DNA from: DASWHR01 sp036398095
GTDB taxonomy: Bacteria > Actinomycetota > AC-67
Direction of reading: 5' to 3'
Assembly: GCA_036398095.1 (NCBI GenBank)
Contig: DASWHR010000080.1
Span: forward strand, 1 to 40,277
Length of the DNA stretch: 40,277 nucleotides
Part shown: positions 1 through 7,381 of the stretch, piece by piece
Position numbering within the stretch: the first letter of the stretch is position 1
Layout of the letters: every line of letters begins with the position of its first letter
Position numbers and translations under genes: made by a program
The notes under the pieces: generated by a model
The model's database searches: none
What the model was told of the DNA's origin: nothing
Seen by the model: the letters and a program-made list of their open reading frames with translations, nothing else

Positions 1-62
1 CCGATCGCGGCGATGCGTTCACGGATTTGATCCGCCGAAAGGACGATCCCCGCCTCGCTCAC
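1..62 (-). CDS. hpt: Probable hypoxanthine phosphoribosyltransferase, N-terminus only
   Basis: Only the first 20 codons lie in the window; the gene runs off the left edge. It opens with a GTG at 62 and reads MSEAGIVLSADQIRERIAAI. The pattern of an I-V-L strand, an acidic/Gln 'S-x-x-x-I' helix cap and an I-x-x-R-I helix is the usual beginning of purine phosphoribosyltransferases of the Hpt type, which convert hypoxanthine or guanine plus PRPP to IMP or GMP. An AGGAGAG ribosome site overlaps the stop codon of the upstream merR gene, 9 bases before this start, so the gene is probably the last member of the same operon. The catalytic PRPP loop is outside the window, so the family call rests on a short N-terminus only. 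Confidence 0.45.
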   Translation of the reverse strand, partial: MSEAGIVLSADQIRERIAAI

Positions 63-71
63 CGGGTCAGG

Positions 72-812
72 CTACTCTCCTGCGCCCAGGAACGAGCGCA
101 GGTTTTGCCGCAGGAACGCGTGCCGGAGCTTCTTGACCAACCGCGACAGGTCCGACAGCGATTGAGTCGCCTGCTTTCGCGCCTCCGGAGAGCGGTGACG
201 CAACATCGGTGTGACGACCTGCTGCAGCAGCATCGCTTCGCGGTCCGCGAACTGGCGGAACATCTTCAGGTGCCGAGGTTCGATCCCGAATCGGATGAAC
301 TCGCGCGATAGGCGCGCGACGATCAGATCGTCCGCGTCGAAGACGGGGCCGACTCCGGCTCCCCCGGGGTGCTCGCAGATCACGCCGAAATCGCGGAGGG
401 CTTTGACGTGCGCGGGCTCGAGCCCGGCCGCGTTGGCCAGCTCCATCTCGGACAGGGAAAGCGGAGCGACCTGCTCGGCCAGATCCTCGTCGCGTTCGAC
501 CTCGGGGCGGGGCGCGGCGGCTCCGTCGCCGGCCGGCTCGACCGCGGGACCGGCCACGCCGGCGTCGTATTCGGCGAGCCGCTCACCGATGACCTTGAGC
601 GGCAGGTAGGAGTCCCGTTGAAGCTTCAGGATGAAGCGAAGCCGCTCCAGGTCCTTTTGATAGAACTTGCGGTATCCGGCCGGGGTCCGCTCCGGGTCGA
701 TCAAGCCCGCGGATTCCAGGAATCGAATCTTCGACACGGTCACATCCGGGTAGTCGGTTTGGAGCGCGTCGATCACCTCGCCGATGCTCATGAAGGGGCG
801 GCCCGTCTTCAC
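72..812 (-). CDS. MerR-family regulator, FtsR/Rv1828 type
   Basis: DNA-binding transcription regulator of 246 residues. A MerR winged helix-turn-helix covers about residues 8-75, with the tell-tale stretches MSIGEV, TVSKIRFLESAGLI, GYRKFYQKDLERLRFI and YLPLKVIGERL. The C-terminal two thirds is the long helical region seen in the actinobacterial Rv1828/FtsR group rather than a metal-binding MerR tail. In Corynebacterium this group controls ftsZ; the target here is not visible. The start is a GTG that overlaps the garA stop (GTGA), pointing to translational coupling; an in-frame ATG at 791 is an alternative that would begin exactly at the helix-turn-helix. An inverted repeat upstream of garA (1334-1356) could be its own operator. 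Confidence 0.9.
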   Translation of the reverse strand: MKTGRPFMSIGEVIDALQTDYPDVTVSKIRFLESAGLIDPERTPAGYRKFYQKDLERLRFILKLQRDSYLPLKVIGERLAEYDAGVAGPAVEPAGDGAAAPRPEVERDEDLAEQVAPLSLSEMELANAAGLEPAHVKALRDFGVICEHPGGAGVGPVFDADDLIVARLSREFIRFGIEPRHLKMFRQFADREAMLLQQVVTPMLRHRSPEARKQATQSLSDLSRLVKKLRHAFLRQNLRSFLGAGE

Positions 813-1279
813 GCGCCACCGTCCGCCGGAGCCGTTAGGAAGACAAGCTTGAACTTGCCGATTTGAAGCTCGTCACCGGAGGCCAGTTCGGCCACGTCCA
901 CGCGCTCGCGATTGACGTAGGTGCCGTTGAGGGATCCGGCGTCCTTGACCACGAATCGGCTGCCCTCCCGCAGGATCTCGGCATGGCGCCGTGAAACCGT
1001 CACGTCGTCCAAGAAGAGGTCGCTGCTCGGATTGCGTCCGGCGACGGCAACCTCGCTGTCGAGCAGGAAGGTGCTTCCTGCTCCCATGCCTCGGCGGATC
1101 ACCAGTAAGGCCTGGCCGGAACCGAGACCCTCGATTGAGGGAAGAGCCTCCTCTGCGCTCAGATCGTCGGCCGACAGGCTGATCGTCGTATCGTCGCCGA
1201 CGTGCTCGAGCGCACTGCCGCAGCGAGCGCAGAAACGCGCGTCCTCGGCATTCTTGTGTCCGCAGCTACCGCAGTACAT
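809..1279 (-). CDS. garA: GarA-like FHA-domain protein with N-terminal zinc ribbon
   Basis: Phosphothreonine-dependent switch protein of 156 residues. Residues 3-20 form a CxxC-x10-CxxC zinc ribbon. Then comes a short acidic segment with Thr31-Thr32, which matches the position of the threonine pair that PknB/PknG phosphorylate in mycobacterial GarA. The FHA domain follows at about 58-148, with the binding residues Arg82 (GRNPSSD), Ser96-Arg97-His99 (SRRH) and Asn118 (SLNGTYV). In mycobacteria GarA inhibits 2-oxoglutarate dehydrogenase/decarboxylase and glutamate dehydrogenase until it is phosphorylated. The neighbours, gcvH on one side and the Rv1828-like merR on the other, repeat the mycobacterial order, which supports the name. 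Mycobacterial GarA lacks the zinc ribbon. The stop overlaps the merR start. A good GTGAGGGG ribosome site precedes the ATG. Confidence 0.88.
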   Translation of the reverse strand: MYCGSCGHKNAEDARFCARCGSALEHVGDDTTISLSADDLSAEEALPSIEGLGSGQALLVIRRGMGAGSTFLLDSEVAVAGRNPSSDLFLDDVTVSRRHAEILREGSRFVVKDAGSLNGTYVNRERVDVAELASGDELQIGKFKLVFLTAPADGGA

Positions 1280-1333
1280 GGCCCCTCACCCGTTTCTGGG
1301 TCCGGCTTCCGCCGGCTTCAGCCGGCCAACGAA

Positions 1334-1356
1334 ACCCTGAACATATACCACAGGGT
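1334..1356 (-). promoter_or_regulatory. Inverted repeat in the garA-merR promoter region
   Basis: The arms ACCCTG and CAGGGT are perfectly complementary and separated by 11 bases, about 55 bases upstream of the garA start. The spacer holds a TATATG element that could serve as a -10 box. A dyad that spans core promoter elements is the usual operator layout of MerR-family regulators, and a MerR-family gene is the second gene downstream, so autoregulation is a reasonable inference. The 1280-1393 gap has no other obvious feature. Confidence 0.4.
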
Positions 1357-1393
1357 ATGTGGGGCAAGGCCTTCGAGCCGAGGCTGAGGGATT

Positions 1394-1780
1394 CTAGATG
1401 GCTGTGGTGTCGAGAATCCGCTGGTAGCCGGCCGCGTCCATGAGCGCGTCAAGATCCCTGGGGGCGTCGAGTTCGATGACGACCATCCAACCCTCCCCGT
1501 AGGGCTCCTGGTTGACCAGTTCGGGCTGCTCTTCGAGCGCCGCGTTCCGCTCGGCGATCGTCCCGCTCACCGGCGAGTAGATATCGGACACGGACTTCGT
1601 GGACTCGACTTCGCCGAAGGGCTGACCGGCGGTGACCTTCGTGCCGGCCGCCGGCAGGTCTACGTAGACGATGTCGCCGAGCGCCTCCTGCGCGAAGTGG
1701 GTAATGCCGACGCGAACGGATCCGCCTTCCGGGCGGCACCACTCGTGCTCTTTCGTGTACTTCAGATCGTCGGGATACAT
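1394..1780 (-). CDS. gcvH: Glycine cleavage system H protein
   Basis: Lipoyl carrier of the glycine cleavage system, 128 residues, the usual length. It shuttles the aminomethyl group between the P, T and L proteins. The lipoyl-lysine motif ESTKSVSD places the modified residue at Lys62, preceded by the typical GDIVYVDLP strand and followed by SPVSGTI. The start ATG at 1780 is supported by GGAGGAG six bases upstream; the reading frame extends further 5' but without relevant sequence. No P or T protein gene is in the window. Its place beside garA is conserved in actinobacteria and may reflect joint control of one-carbon and 2-oxoglutarate metabolism. Confidence 0.97.
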   Translation of the reverse strand: MYPDDLKYTKEHEWCRPEGGSVRVGITHFAQEALGDIVYVDLPAAGTKVTAGQPFGEVESTKSVSDIYSPVSGTIAERNAALEEQPELVNQEPYGEGWMVVIELDAPRDLDALMDAAGYQRILDTTAI

Positions 1781-1817
1781 GTGCTCCTCCGGGCCTCCGG
1801 CGCGCCGGTCGGGCCGA

Positions 1818-2558
1818 TCAGGTCGGCGTAGCGTAGGAGAAGCGCGGAGCCGGATGCAAGGAGCCGATGAGCAGGCTCGGCCGCTCGGTGACATCGATGG
1901 TCGCGGCAGGGCGCGCGGTGACGGAGTCGACCATGCCGCCGGGAATTCGCATCGCCTCCGCCATCGTCTGCGGATCGCCGATGGCCTTGATCTGATACGG
2001 CGCGCGCAGCGCCGACGCGCGGTCCACGCGGAGCGCGCCCGGCGAGCCCGAGAACGAGGTGTCGGCGACCACGCGGATGCCGTTGATCTCGATCGCCTCG
2101 GCGCCGGCGTCTCGAAGTTCCTGCGTGGCATCGACGAGCACGTCGGCGCCGATGGTTCCCTCGGGATCGGTGATGACGATCTCGATTCCCGGCCCCCGTG
2201 CCTTCACCAGCCCGAGCAGCATGCGAAGGTCGGCGAGCTGTCGGGCGGCGTTCTCGGCCAGGACGCGCTCCTGGTCCTGCGACGAAGCCGCACGCGCGAG
2301 TTCGACGCGAATCGCGACCGTCTCTTCGATCAGCGCGTCCGAGCGCTGTTGAAGGTTGGCGAGGAGCTGGGCCAGATCCTCCTCGCGTTCAGAGGACAGG
2401 CGACCTTGGAGGTCCTCGCTTGCCTGGAACTGTGTTGCCAGCAGGAAGCCCAGCAGCGCGACGGCGAGCGCGAGCGCGATCTGACCGGGCCGCGGCGGGA
2501 CCGCACTGAACGAGCGGCCACGCTCGCGATTCTCCGGCGGGTCCGTGTCGGTTTTCAT
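1818..2558 (-). CDS. DUF881 membrane-anchored protein (Rv1825-like)
   Basis: A 246-residue protein with one membrane segment near residues 26-45, a coiled-coil of about residues 50-110 rich in Glu, Arg and Leu, and a C-terminal DUF881 domain containing the recognisable strings GPGIEIVITDPEG, AGAEAIEINGIRV and APYQIKAIGDP. The predicted topology is a short cytoplasmic tail, one helix and an extracellular domain. DUF881 (YlxW/YlxX) proteins come in pairs flanking the small basic protein Sbp in actinobacteria and are suspected to act in cell-wall or division-site organisation; no reaction is known. The ATG lies 7 bases after the sbp stop, so the genes are cotranscribed. Downstream is gcvH, 37 bases away. 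Confidence 0.88.
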   Translation of the reverse strand: MKTDTDPPENRERGRSFSAVPPRPGQIALALAVALLGFLLATQFQASEDLQGRLSSEREEDLAQLLANLQQRSDALIEETVAIRVELARAASSQDQERVLAENAARQLADLRMLLGLVKARGPGIEIVITDPEGTIGADVLVDATQELRDAGAEAIEINGIRVVADTSFSGSPGALRVDRASALRAPYQIKAIGDPQTMAEAMRIPGGMVDSVTARPAATIDVTERPSLLIGSLHPAPRFSYATPT

Positions 2559-2565
2559 CGATCAC

Positions 2566-2898
2566 TCATGCGTGGAACACGTGCCGGCGGATTGCGGCGA
2601 GGTTTCCGAAGATTCGCACGCCGAACACGACCACGACCGCAATGGACAGATCGTCGACGCCGAGCCGCTCGCCGACGCCCACGAGCAAGCCGGCCAGGAC
2701 CGAGTTGGTCAGGAAGGAAACAACGAAGACGCGTTCCGAGAACTCGCCCGCCAGGCGCGCGCGCAGGCCACCGAAGACGCTGTCGAGCGCGGCCATGACC
2801 GCCATCGGCAGATATGGCGCCACGAAGCTGGGGACGGTCGGTTGCAGGACCAGACCCAAGCCGACGCCGGCCGCCAGCGAGAACAGCACGAGCAGCAT
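2566..2898 (-). CDS. sbp: Small basic protein Sbp, DUF1290
   Basis: An integral membrane protein of 110 residues with about three hydrophobic segments (roughly 1-25, 28-45 and 58-95). DUF1290 signatures are visible: the PxVPxFxAPYLPMAVMAALDSVFGG block, then GEF-ER-F--SF-TN--LA and a C-terminal VFGVRIFGNLA-IRRH. Homologues lie next to ylxW/ylxX in Bacillus and match Rv1824 in mycobacteria; the function is unknown. Here it sits between two DUF881 genes, 12 bases from the upstream one and 7 bases from the downstream one, so the three products probably work together at the membrane. Confidence 0.92.
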   Translation of the reverse strand: MLLVLFSLAAGVGLGLVLQPTVPSFVAPYLPMAVMAALDSVFGGLRARLAGEFSERVFVVSFLTNSVLAGLLVGVGERLGVDDLSIAVVVVFGVRIFGNLAAIRRHVFHA

Positions 2899-2910
2899 TG
2901 TCTCTTCCTC

Positions 2911-3639
2911 CTATTCCACCGGCTCGGCGTGACGTGGACGCACGCTTCCGGTGTAGGCCGGGATGGTGAGCGATTCGGCGGAGCGGACGCGGATCGAGAG
3001 GCGATAGATCTGGCTCCACGTGCGGAAGCGCCCGGCGATCTCGGATGCGTCGAACCGTTCCCGCAGCGCCTTCGGTTCGCCGACCGCTTCGATGCGGTAC
3101 GGCGAGGTCAGCACCTTGTAGTTGACCAGGATCGCCTGCCCGGCCGAGCGGATGGCCGACGTGGACACGATCCGCTGGCCGTTGATCGCAATCGCTTCCG
3201 CTCCCTCAGACCAGAGCGTGTTCACGACGAGTTGCACGTCCACGTCCTGGATGCGGAAGTCGGGGGAGCCTTCTTCGTCGGCGTTCGGGCTGTCGCCGAG
3301 CGCGACTTCGATGCCCGGGCCGGAAACGGCGGCGGTTCCGGCGAACCCGGCGAGCCGTTCGATCTCGTCCTGGAGCGCTGCGGCGGGTCCCTTTCCGGTG
3401 GCGAGCGACTCGGCGCGGGCGCGAAGCTGGTTCAGCTCCCGCTCGATGGTGTCGGCGCGCTGCTGGCGCTGCACGACGAGTTCGGCGAGGCGGTCGCGCC
3501 GCTCTTCGACCAGAGGAGCGCGTTCCCCCTGCCGCGCCCAGGCGACGGTGAGCAGGAACGCAAGCACGAAGGCGATTCCGGCGAGCCCCCCGCGAAAGCG
3601 ACGCGGCGACGACGGAACCGATGCGCGCTGTTGGGTCAC
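2911..3639 (-). CDS. DUF881 membrane-anchored protein (Rv1823-like)
   Basis: The first of the DUF881 pair, 242 residues from a GTG at 3639. It has a short basic cytoplasmic tail, a membrane helix at about 18-34, a coiled coil at 45-100 and the DUF881 domain with SGPGIEVALGD, EGAEAIAINGQRI and SPYRIEAVGEP. The frame continues upstream into pgsA without a stop; GTG 3639 is preferred because it lies 11 bases after the pgsA stop and is followed at once by the basic tail and membrane helix. The ribosome site is weak. Its partner is the second DUF881 gene beyond sbp. Confidence 0.85.
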   Translation of the reverse strand: MTQQRASVPSSPRRFRGGLAGIAFVLAFLLTVAWARQGERAPLVEERRDRLAELVVQRQQRADTIERELNQLRARAESLATGKGPAAALQDEIERLAGFAGTAAVSGPGIEVALGDSPNADEEGSPDFRIQDVDVQLVVNTLWSEGAEAIAINGQRIVSTSAIRSAGQAILVNYKVLTSPYRIEAVGEPKALRERFDASEIAGRFRTWSQIYRLSIRVRSAESLTIPAYTGSVRPRHAEPVE

Positions 3640-3650
3640 GTCACGTGAGA

Positions 3651-4295
3651 TTACTGCACGCGCGGTCCGCCGTCCGCCGAGATCCCGCGAAGCGCGGGGA
3701 GGGTGCTGCGGGCATACCCGCCGGCCGCGACGTAGGCGAAGATCAAGCCCGGAACGAGGCTCAGCCATGCGAGGATCTGAACCCATCGCGCCGGCGGAAC
3801 CGCGATGTGCGCGCACAAGAAGAGGCCGAAGCCCCACATGATCCCGAACGTGCCGGCCTTGCCGAACCACGACACGGCCGGTCGGGGCACGCCGCGCGCC
3901 GACAGCAGCGGGACGGTGGCAAGAAGCAGCGCGTCGCGAGCCAGCACGACGATCACCACCCACAGCGGCGCGTAGTCCTGCACGATGATGATCGCGGCGG
4001 CGGCGGCGATGAGCAGGCGGTCCGACAACGGATCGAGGGCGATCCCGAGCTTGGACACTTGATTGAAGCGACGCGCGACCTTGCCGTCGACGAAATCGCT
4101 CGCGCCGGCGACGAAGCCGACGGCCACGGCGGCGCCGATCTGCTCCGGCCCGATCGCCAGCCAAACGAAGACCGGGATCAAAGCGAGGCGCAGGAATGTG
4201 ATCAGGTTCGGAGCGGTGAGGATCGCATCCGACGGGACGCGCTGGCTGCCCCTCGCTTCCGGCGTTGGCGGCTGATGCGGCGTGGGAACGGCCAT
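3651..4295 (-). CDS. pgsA: CDP-alcohol phosphatidyltransferase, PgsA-like
   Basis: Membrane enzyme of phospholipid synthesis, 214 residues. It transfers a phosphatidyl group from CDP-diacylglycerol to an alcohol, most likely glycerol 3-phosphate. The CDP-alcohol signature DGx2ARx8Gx3Dx3D is present as DFVDGKVAR, then G-I-A-L-D-P-L-S-D, at about residues 67-93. Several hydrophobic helices follow. The first 25 residues are a Pro-rich cytoplasmic extension. The position upstream of DUF881-sbp-DUF881 equals Rv1822 (pgsA2), which supports phosphatidylglycerophosphate synthase, but the alcohol acceptor cannot be read from sequence. A TACAAT box lies only 7 bases before the ATG, so the mRNA may be leaderless. 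Confidence 0.85.
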   Translation of the reverse strand: MAVPTPHQPPTPEARGSQRVPSDAILTAPNLITFLRLALIPVFVWLAIGPEQIGAAVAVGFVAGASDFVDGKVARRFNQVSKLGIALDPLSDRLLIAAAAAIIIVQDYAPLWVVIVVLARDALLLATVPLLSARGVPRPAVSWFGKAGTFGIMWGFGLFLCAHIAVPPARWVQILAWLSLVPGLIFAYVAAGGYARSTLPALRGISADGGPRVQ

Positions 4296-4302
4296 CGGCG
4301 CG

Positions 4303-4308
4303 ATTGTA
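4303..4308 (-). promoter_or_regulatory. -10 box of a leaderless pgsA promoter
   Basis: Read on the minus strand the hexamer is TACAAT, a good -10 match, with exactly 7 bases between it and the pgsA ATG. Transcription would then start at or next to the A of the ATG. No convincing -35 is present, as is common in actinobacterial leaderless promoters. It lies back to back with the tRNA promoter within 42 bases. Confidence 0.5.
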
Positions 4309-4318
4309 AGGGACGCCC

Positions 4319-4324
4319 TATACT
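4319..4324 (+). promoter_or_regulatory. -10 box for tRNA-Pro
   Basis: The hexamer TATACT ends 13 bases before the first base of the mature tRNA, the expected distance for a tRNA promoter with a short 5' leader. A -35 element is not obvious. It shares the 4296-4337 gap with the divergent pgsA promoter. Confidence 0.5.
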
Positions 4325-4337
4325 TTCCTGGCTTCCA

Positions 4338-4413
4338 CGGGCTGTGGCTCAGTTTGGTCTAGAGCGCTGGACTGGGGGTCCAGAGACCGGCGGTTCAAAT
4401 CCGCCCAGCCCGA
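4338..4413 (+). tRNA. tRNA-Pro, anticodon GGG
   Basis: A 76-base cloverleaf. The acceptor stem CGGGCTG pairs perfectly with CAGCCCG, followed by discriminator A73; the C1-G72 pair and A73 are bacterial tRNA-Pro identity elements. The anticodon stem is CTGGA/TCCAG with loop CTGGGGG, giving anticodon GGG at 4374-4376, which reads CCC and CCU. The T loop is TTCAAAT. The 3' CCA is not encoded. The gene stands alone, divergent from pgsA, and marks the left border of a lower-GC stretch. Confidence 0.97.
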
Positions 4414-4433
4414 CTGATGACCCTTAGTTGAAA

Positions 4434-4491
4434 CACGTTCTCACTTCTGATGAACGTGAAGGCAGCAACCGTTTTTCGCGACGCTGTTTTT
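4434..4491 (+). terminator. Possible tRNA terminator, two weak hairpins with T runs
   Basis: CACGTTC (4434-4440) pairs perfectly with GAACGTG (4452-4458) around an 11-base loop; a run of five T follows 13 bases later at 4472-4476. A second, imperfect hairpin, CAGC (4463-4466) with GCTG (4483-4486), is followed directly by T5 at 4487-4491. Either could end tRNA transcription. The long loop of the first and the short stem of the second make this uncertain. Confidence 0.4.
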
Positions 4492-4729
4492 GATTTCAAA
4501 CTCTCAAACGACGCCGGTCGGTACCCGCGTGATCTTTGAAGACGCCGAGGCCTACGCGATCAAGATGGCGGACAGGGAGGTCTCAATTCTCCACAGGTAC
4601 TGCTTGATGGCGGGTTCAACGGGGGTGCGACATGGTCGCGACGTAGCCGGAACGGGGACCGGACTGAAACCGGGGAAATGGGCAGGACAAGGACCGCGGG
4701 CCAGCGAATATCAAGGACGGGAGGGGCTG
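4492..4729. other. Non-coding leader of the SGNH gene
   Basis: No gene is seen here. The frame of the next gene is open upstream to 4490, but that stretch does not look like protein, and the signal peptide starts at 4730. A small perfect inverted repeat GCGAC-atg-GTCGC lies near 4627-4639. A GAGGGG ribosome site sits immediately before the start at 4730. The stretch shares the lower GC of the downstream gene. Confidence 0.5.
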
Positions 4730-7096
4730 ATGAGGGCTTCGAGCGGGGGCAGGATCGGCCGGCGGCAGGTCAGCTGGCTGATCGCGCTTCTCCTGGCATC
4801 CGCGACCCTGACCCCGCGCGTTACCCAGGCAAGTTCCGCGGGCACGACGACCCGCGTGTCTGTAAGTTCCAACGGGGTTCAGGCTGATGCAGAGAGCCAA
4901 GATGTCGCGATCTCTGGAGACGGGCGCTACGTGGCCTTCGCCTCGCAGGCTAGCAACCTTGTGGTTGACGACACGAACGGGACCTGGGACGTCTTCGTCC
5001 ATGATGCACAAACTGGAGTAACAACTCGCACTTCCGTCAGTTCCTCCGGCGAAGAGGGCAACGCGATGAGTGTAGGCCCTACGCTGTCTTTTGACGGGCG
5101 TCTCGTTGCTTTCCAGTCGCGCGCCACGAACTTCGCCTTAGGCGACACTCAAAGGAACGGTTGGGACGTCTTTCTTCACGACATGACGACTCGTGAGACG
5201 ACTCTTGTATCGACCAACATCGTCGGGTTGCCAGCCAATTTCGATAGCGGGGGCGCCAAGCTTTCGGCGGATGGGCGGTTCCTGGCGTTTTCGACCGCGG
5301 CCACAGATTTAGAGTCAGAGCCTAGAGTCTGCCAGCCAATTTGCTCGCCTGGGCCCGTGTACCGGCAAGCCTATGTCAGAGATCTCCAACAGCGCGTCAC
5401 AAGGATGGTTTCGGTAAATCCGCAAGGTAGACCCGGTAACGGCAATAGCTTTACCGAGTTGGGGAGCCTGTCTGCGACAGGCCGCCATATCTTATTCACC
5501 TCCGACGCGACCAGCCTCGCGGACGATGAGCGACCCTGTGGTACCTTCGACTGTGCTGATGTATTCGTTCGCGATATGACCTCACGTGTGACCGAACTCG
5601 TCTCCCTCTCATCATCCGGGATGCAGGGCAACGGCCCGTCCGAAGCTGGAGACATCTCAGACGATGGACGCTTCGTGGCGTTCTCATCGGAGGCAACGAA
5701 TTTCCTTGAATCTGACGCGGACGGTTCGTGGCCCGATATCTACGTGCGGGACAGATCAACAGGGACGACCAGCTTGGTTTCGAAGGACATCGAGGGAAAT
5801 CAGGCGGACGGGTTCGATTTCGGCTCTGTGACGATGTCTGCCAATGGACGCTACGTCACTTTCACCAGCGATGTGCCGCTCGTTCCTGAGGTACCCGCGG
5901 ATGGTGATGCTTGCACAACTCCCCAGGCCTACGTGTTCGATCGATGGGCGGACGTGCCGCTTTTGGTTTCGGCAGATAGTAACGGAAACCCTGGGAGGAC
6001 GCCTCCTCCACCGCCCGGGGCTGTGTCCGTGATCTGCGCGAGTTCGTTTGCCACGGTCTCAGACAGAGGAGACCTGGCCTTGCAGTCCAACGCCTCAGGC
6101 TTGGTCGCTGACGATACTAATCTGTGCGCTAATTATGACTATCTGGCCAACTGTGCCGATGCATTCGTGCGCCAAGTACCCAATCACGGCCCCTCGATAC
6201 AGTACTTCGGCATAGGCGATTCAATCCCGTCAGGACACGGGCTTGGCGATGATCTTACGGCCTGCAAGCGGAGCACGAGCTCATATCCGTATCTGGTCAA
6301 CACCGATCTTCGGTTGTGGGGATATGAAACGGATTTCCTTTCCTCGCCATCGACCTACCACATAGCCTGTTCCGGCGCGCAGGCTGTCGCAGATCCCGTT
6401 TTCACTCCTCCCCCCGAGAAGCAGCTGACTTGGCAAGTCGATCGAGTCCTTGAGAGGCGCGACTCAAACAAGGACGCGCTCGTCTCTATCACGATAGGCG
6501 CAGACGACTTTCACTTCGCCTTCTCCGCACGAGCCATGCTTTGCGATGCCTCCGAGTCTGTGTTCCGGGACTGGCTTGAGAACACAGTGTCCAGCGTTCG
6601 GGAAGGAGTCTTGATCGAGGTGCGTCGACTTCTCGCAGACACTCGGACAAGCGTGATTCTTACCGAGTACTATCAGCCCTTCAACAAGACGCCTGCTTGG
6701 TTGCAGTTGGACCCGCTCGCACTCCCACCGTTTCGGCCATGTGACCTCGCCAGGGCTCATCAGCGCGCGCAGACTGCCGTTCAGGCGCTCAACTCAAGCT
6801 GGGACTACATCCGTGATGAACTGGCCAGCCATGCGCAGCAGCGTCTCTCGATCACGCGAATATATGAAGAGTTTCAAGGTCACGAGGGTGCGCCGTCTAC
6901 CACCTACGCGGCAGCAGGTGTGTGCGGCTGGTCGCCTCCCTTGGAGGATCAGACTTGGATTCAGGTTCCGGGTAATGGATACACGACCAGCATGATTCCG
7001 TTTGTGGACGGAGGGGACTGTTTTCATCCAAACGAAGTAGGCCAGAGACGTATCGCCGACGCGGCATTGCGCGCCGCTTCACAGCTGGGATTCTAG
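4730..7096 (+). CDS. Secreted beta-propeller (TolB/PD40-like) fused to SGNH hydrolase
   Basis: 788 residues from the ATG at 4730, chosen for its GAGGGG ribosome site and the signal peptide that follows (basic n-region to residue 12, hydrophobic 14-27, cleavage near TQA-SS). Residues about 40-480 hold some seven repeats of a motif like S-x-DGRYVAFxSxAxNL followed by DVFVHDxxTGxTTxVS, typical of WD40-like PD40 propeller blades; several blades carry cysteine pairs. Residues 488-788 are a GDSL/SGNH hydrolase: block I GIGDSIPSG with nucleophile Ser498, block III GADD at 590-593 (the usual Asn is Asp), and block V DCFHPN with Asp763 and His766. It is probably an extracellular esterase or carbohydrate deacetylase; the substrate is unknown. 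Codon use is far less GC-biased than in the neighbours. Confidence 0.85.
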   Translation: MRASSGGRIGRRQVSWLIALLLASATLTPRVTQASSAGTTTRVSVSSNGVQADAESQDVAISGDGRYVAFASQASNLVVDDTNGTWDVFVHDAQTGVTTRTSVSSSGEEGNAMSVGPTLSFDGRLVAFQSRATNFALGDTQRNGWDVFLHDMTTRETTLVSTNIVGLPANFDSGGAKLSADGRFLAFSTAATDLESEPRVCQPICSPGPVYRQAYVRDLQQRVTRMVSVNPQGRPGNGNSFTELGSLSATGRHILFTSDATSLADDERPCGTFDCADVFVRDMTSRVTELVSLSSSGMQGNGPSEAGDISDDGRFVAFSSEATNFLESDADGSWPDIYVRDRSTGTTSLVSKDIEGNQADGFDFGSVTMSANGRYVTFTSDVPLVPEVPADGDACTTPQAYVFDRWADVPLLVSADSNGNPGRTPPPPPGAVSVICASSFATVSDRGDLALQSNASGLVADDTNLCANYDYLANCADAFVRQVPNHGPSIQYFGIGDSIPSGHGLGDDLTACKRSTSSYPYLVNTDLRLWGYETDFLSSPSTYHIACSGAQAVADPVFTPPPEKQLTWQVDRVLERRDSNKDALVSITIGADDFHFAFSARAMLCDASESVFRDWLENTVSSVREGVLIEVRRLLADTRTSVILTEYYQPFNKTPAWLQLDPLALPPFRPCDLARAHQRAQTAVQALNSSWDYIRDELASHAQQRLSITRIYEEFQGHEGAPSTTYAAAGVCGWSPPLEDQTWIQVPGNGYTTSMIPFVDGGDCFHPNEVGQRRIADAALRAASQLGF

Positions 7097-7194
7097 TGCG
7101 CCGCCGCGCTCTCGCTTTGAAATGGTCCTGCCTCCAACGGGCGACTCGGCCAAAATGGTTCATGTATGGAGAGTCGATCAAATAGAGTTGAGAA

Positions 7195-7380
7195 TTGGAA
7201 AGCCGACAAGTTGAGAGACTCAGGTTGTTCTTGGCAGCTCAAGCCGCGCTTGCGATTGGCGCAATAGTGTTCTCAAGCAGGGGAAGGGCTGGGCGCGAGG
7301 GTCGAATGGCGGGGAGCGTCGGCTTGGTCTTGGGCTCGCTGGTGTTAGGGTTGCTGATCATCCAGTTGCTCGTGAAATGA
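7195..7380 (+). CDS. Small membrane protein, DUF4190-like
   Basis: 61 residues from a TTG start. Two hydrophobic stretches (about 9-27 and 40-60) are joined by a polar loop, RGRAGREGRMAG. The second half, with GRMAGSVGLVLGSLVLGLL, resembles the hydrophobic helix pair of DUF4190 proteins, which are usually longer, so this may be a short relative or a remnant. There is no clear ribosome site and the base composition is that of the lower-GC islet. It lies 98 bases after the SGNH gene on the same strand. No function can be assigned. Confidence 0.4.
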   Translation: MESRQVERLRLFLAAQAALAIGAIVFSSRGRAGREGRMAGSVGLVLGSLVLGLLIIQLLVK

Positions 7381-7381
7381 A

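Noticed and set aside
4490..4729. 80-residue N-terminal extension of the SGNH protein
   Set aside because: It has no protein-like pattern, and a proper ribosome site and signal peptide begin at 4730.
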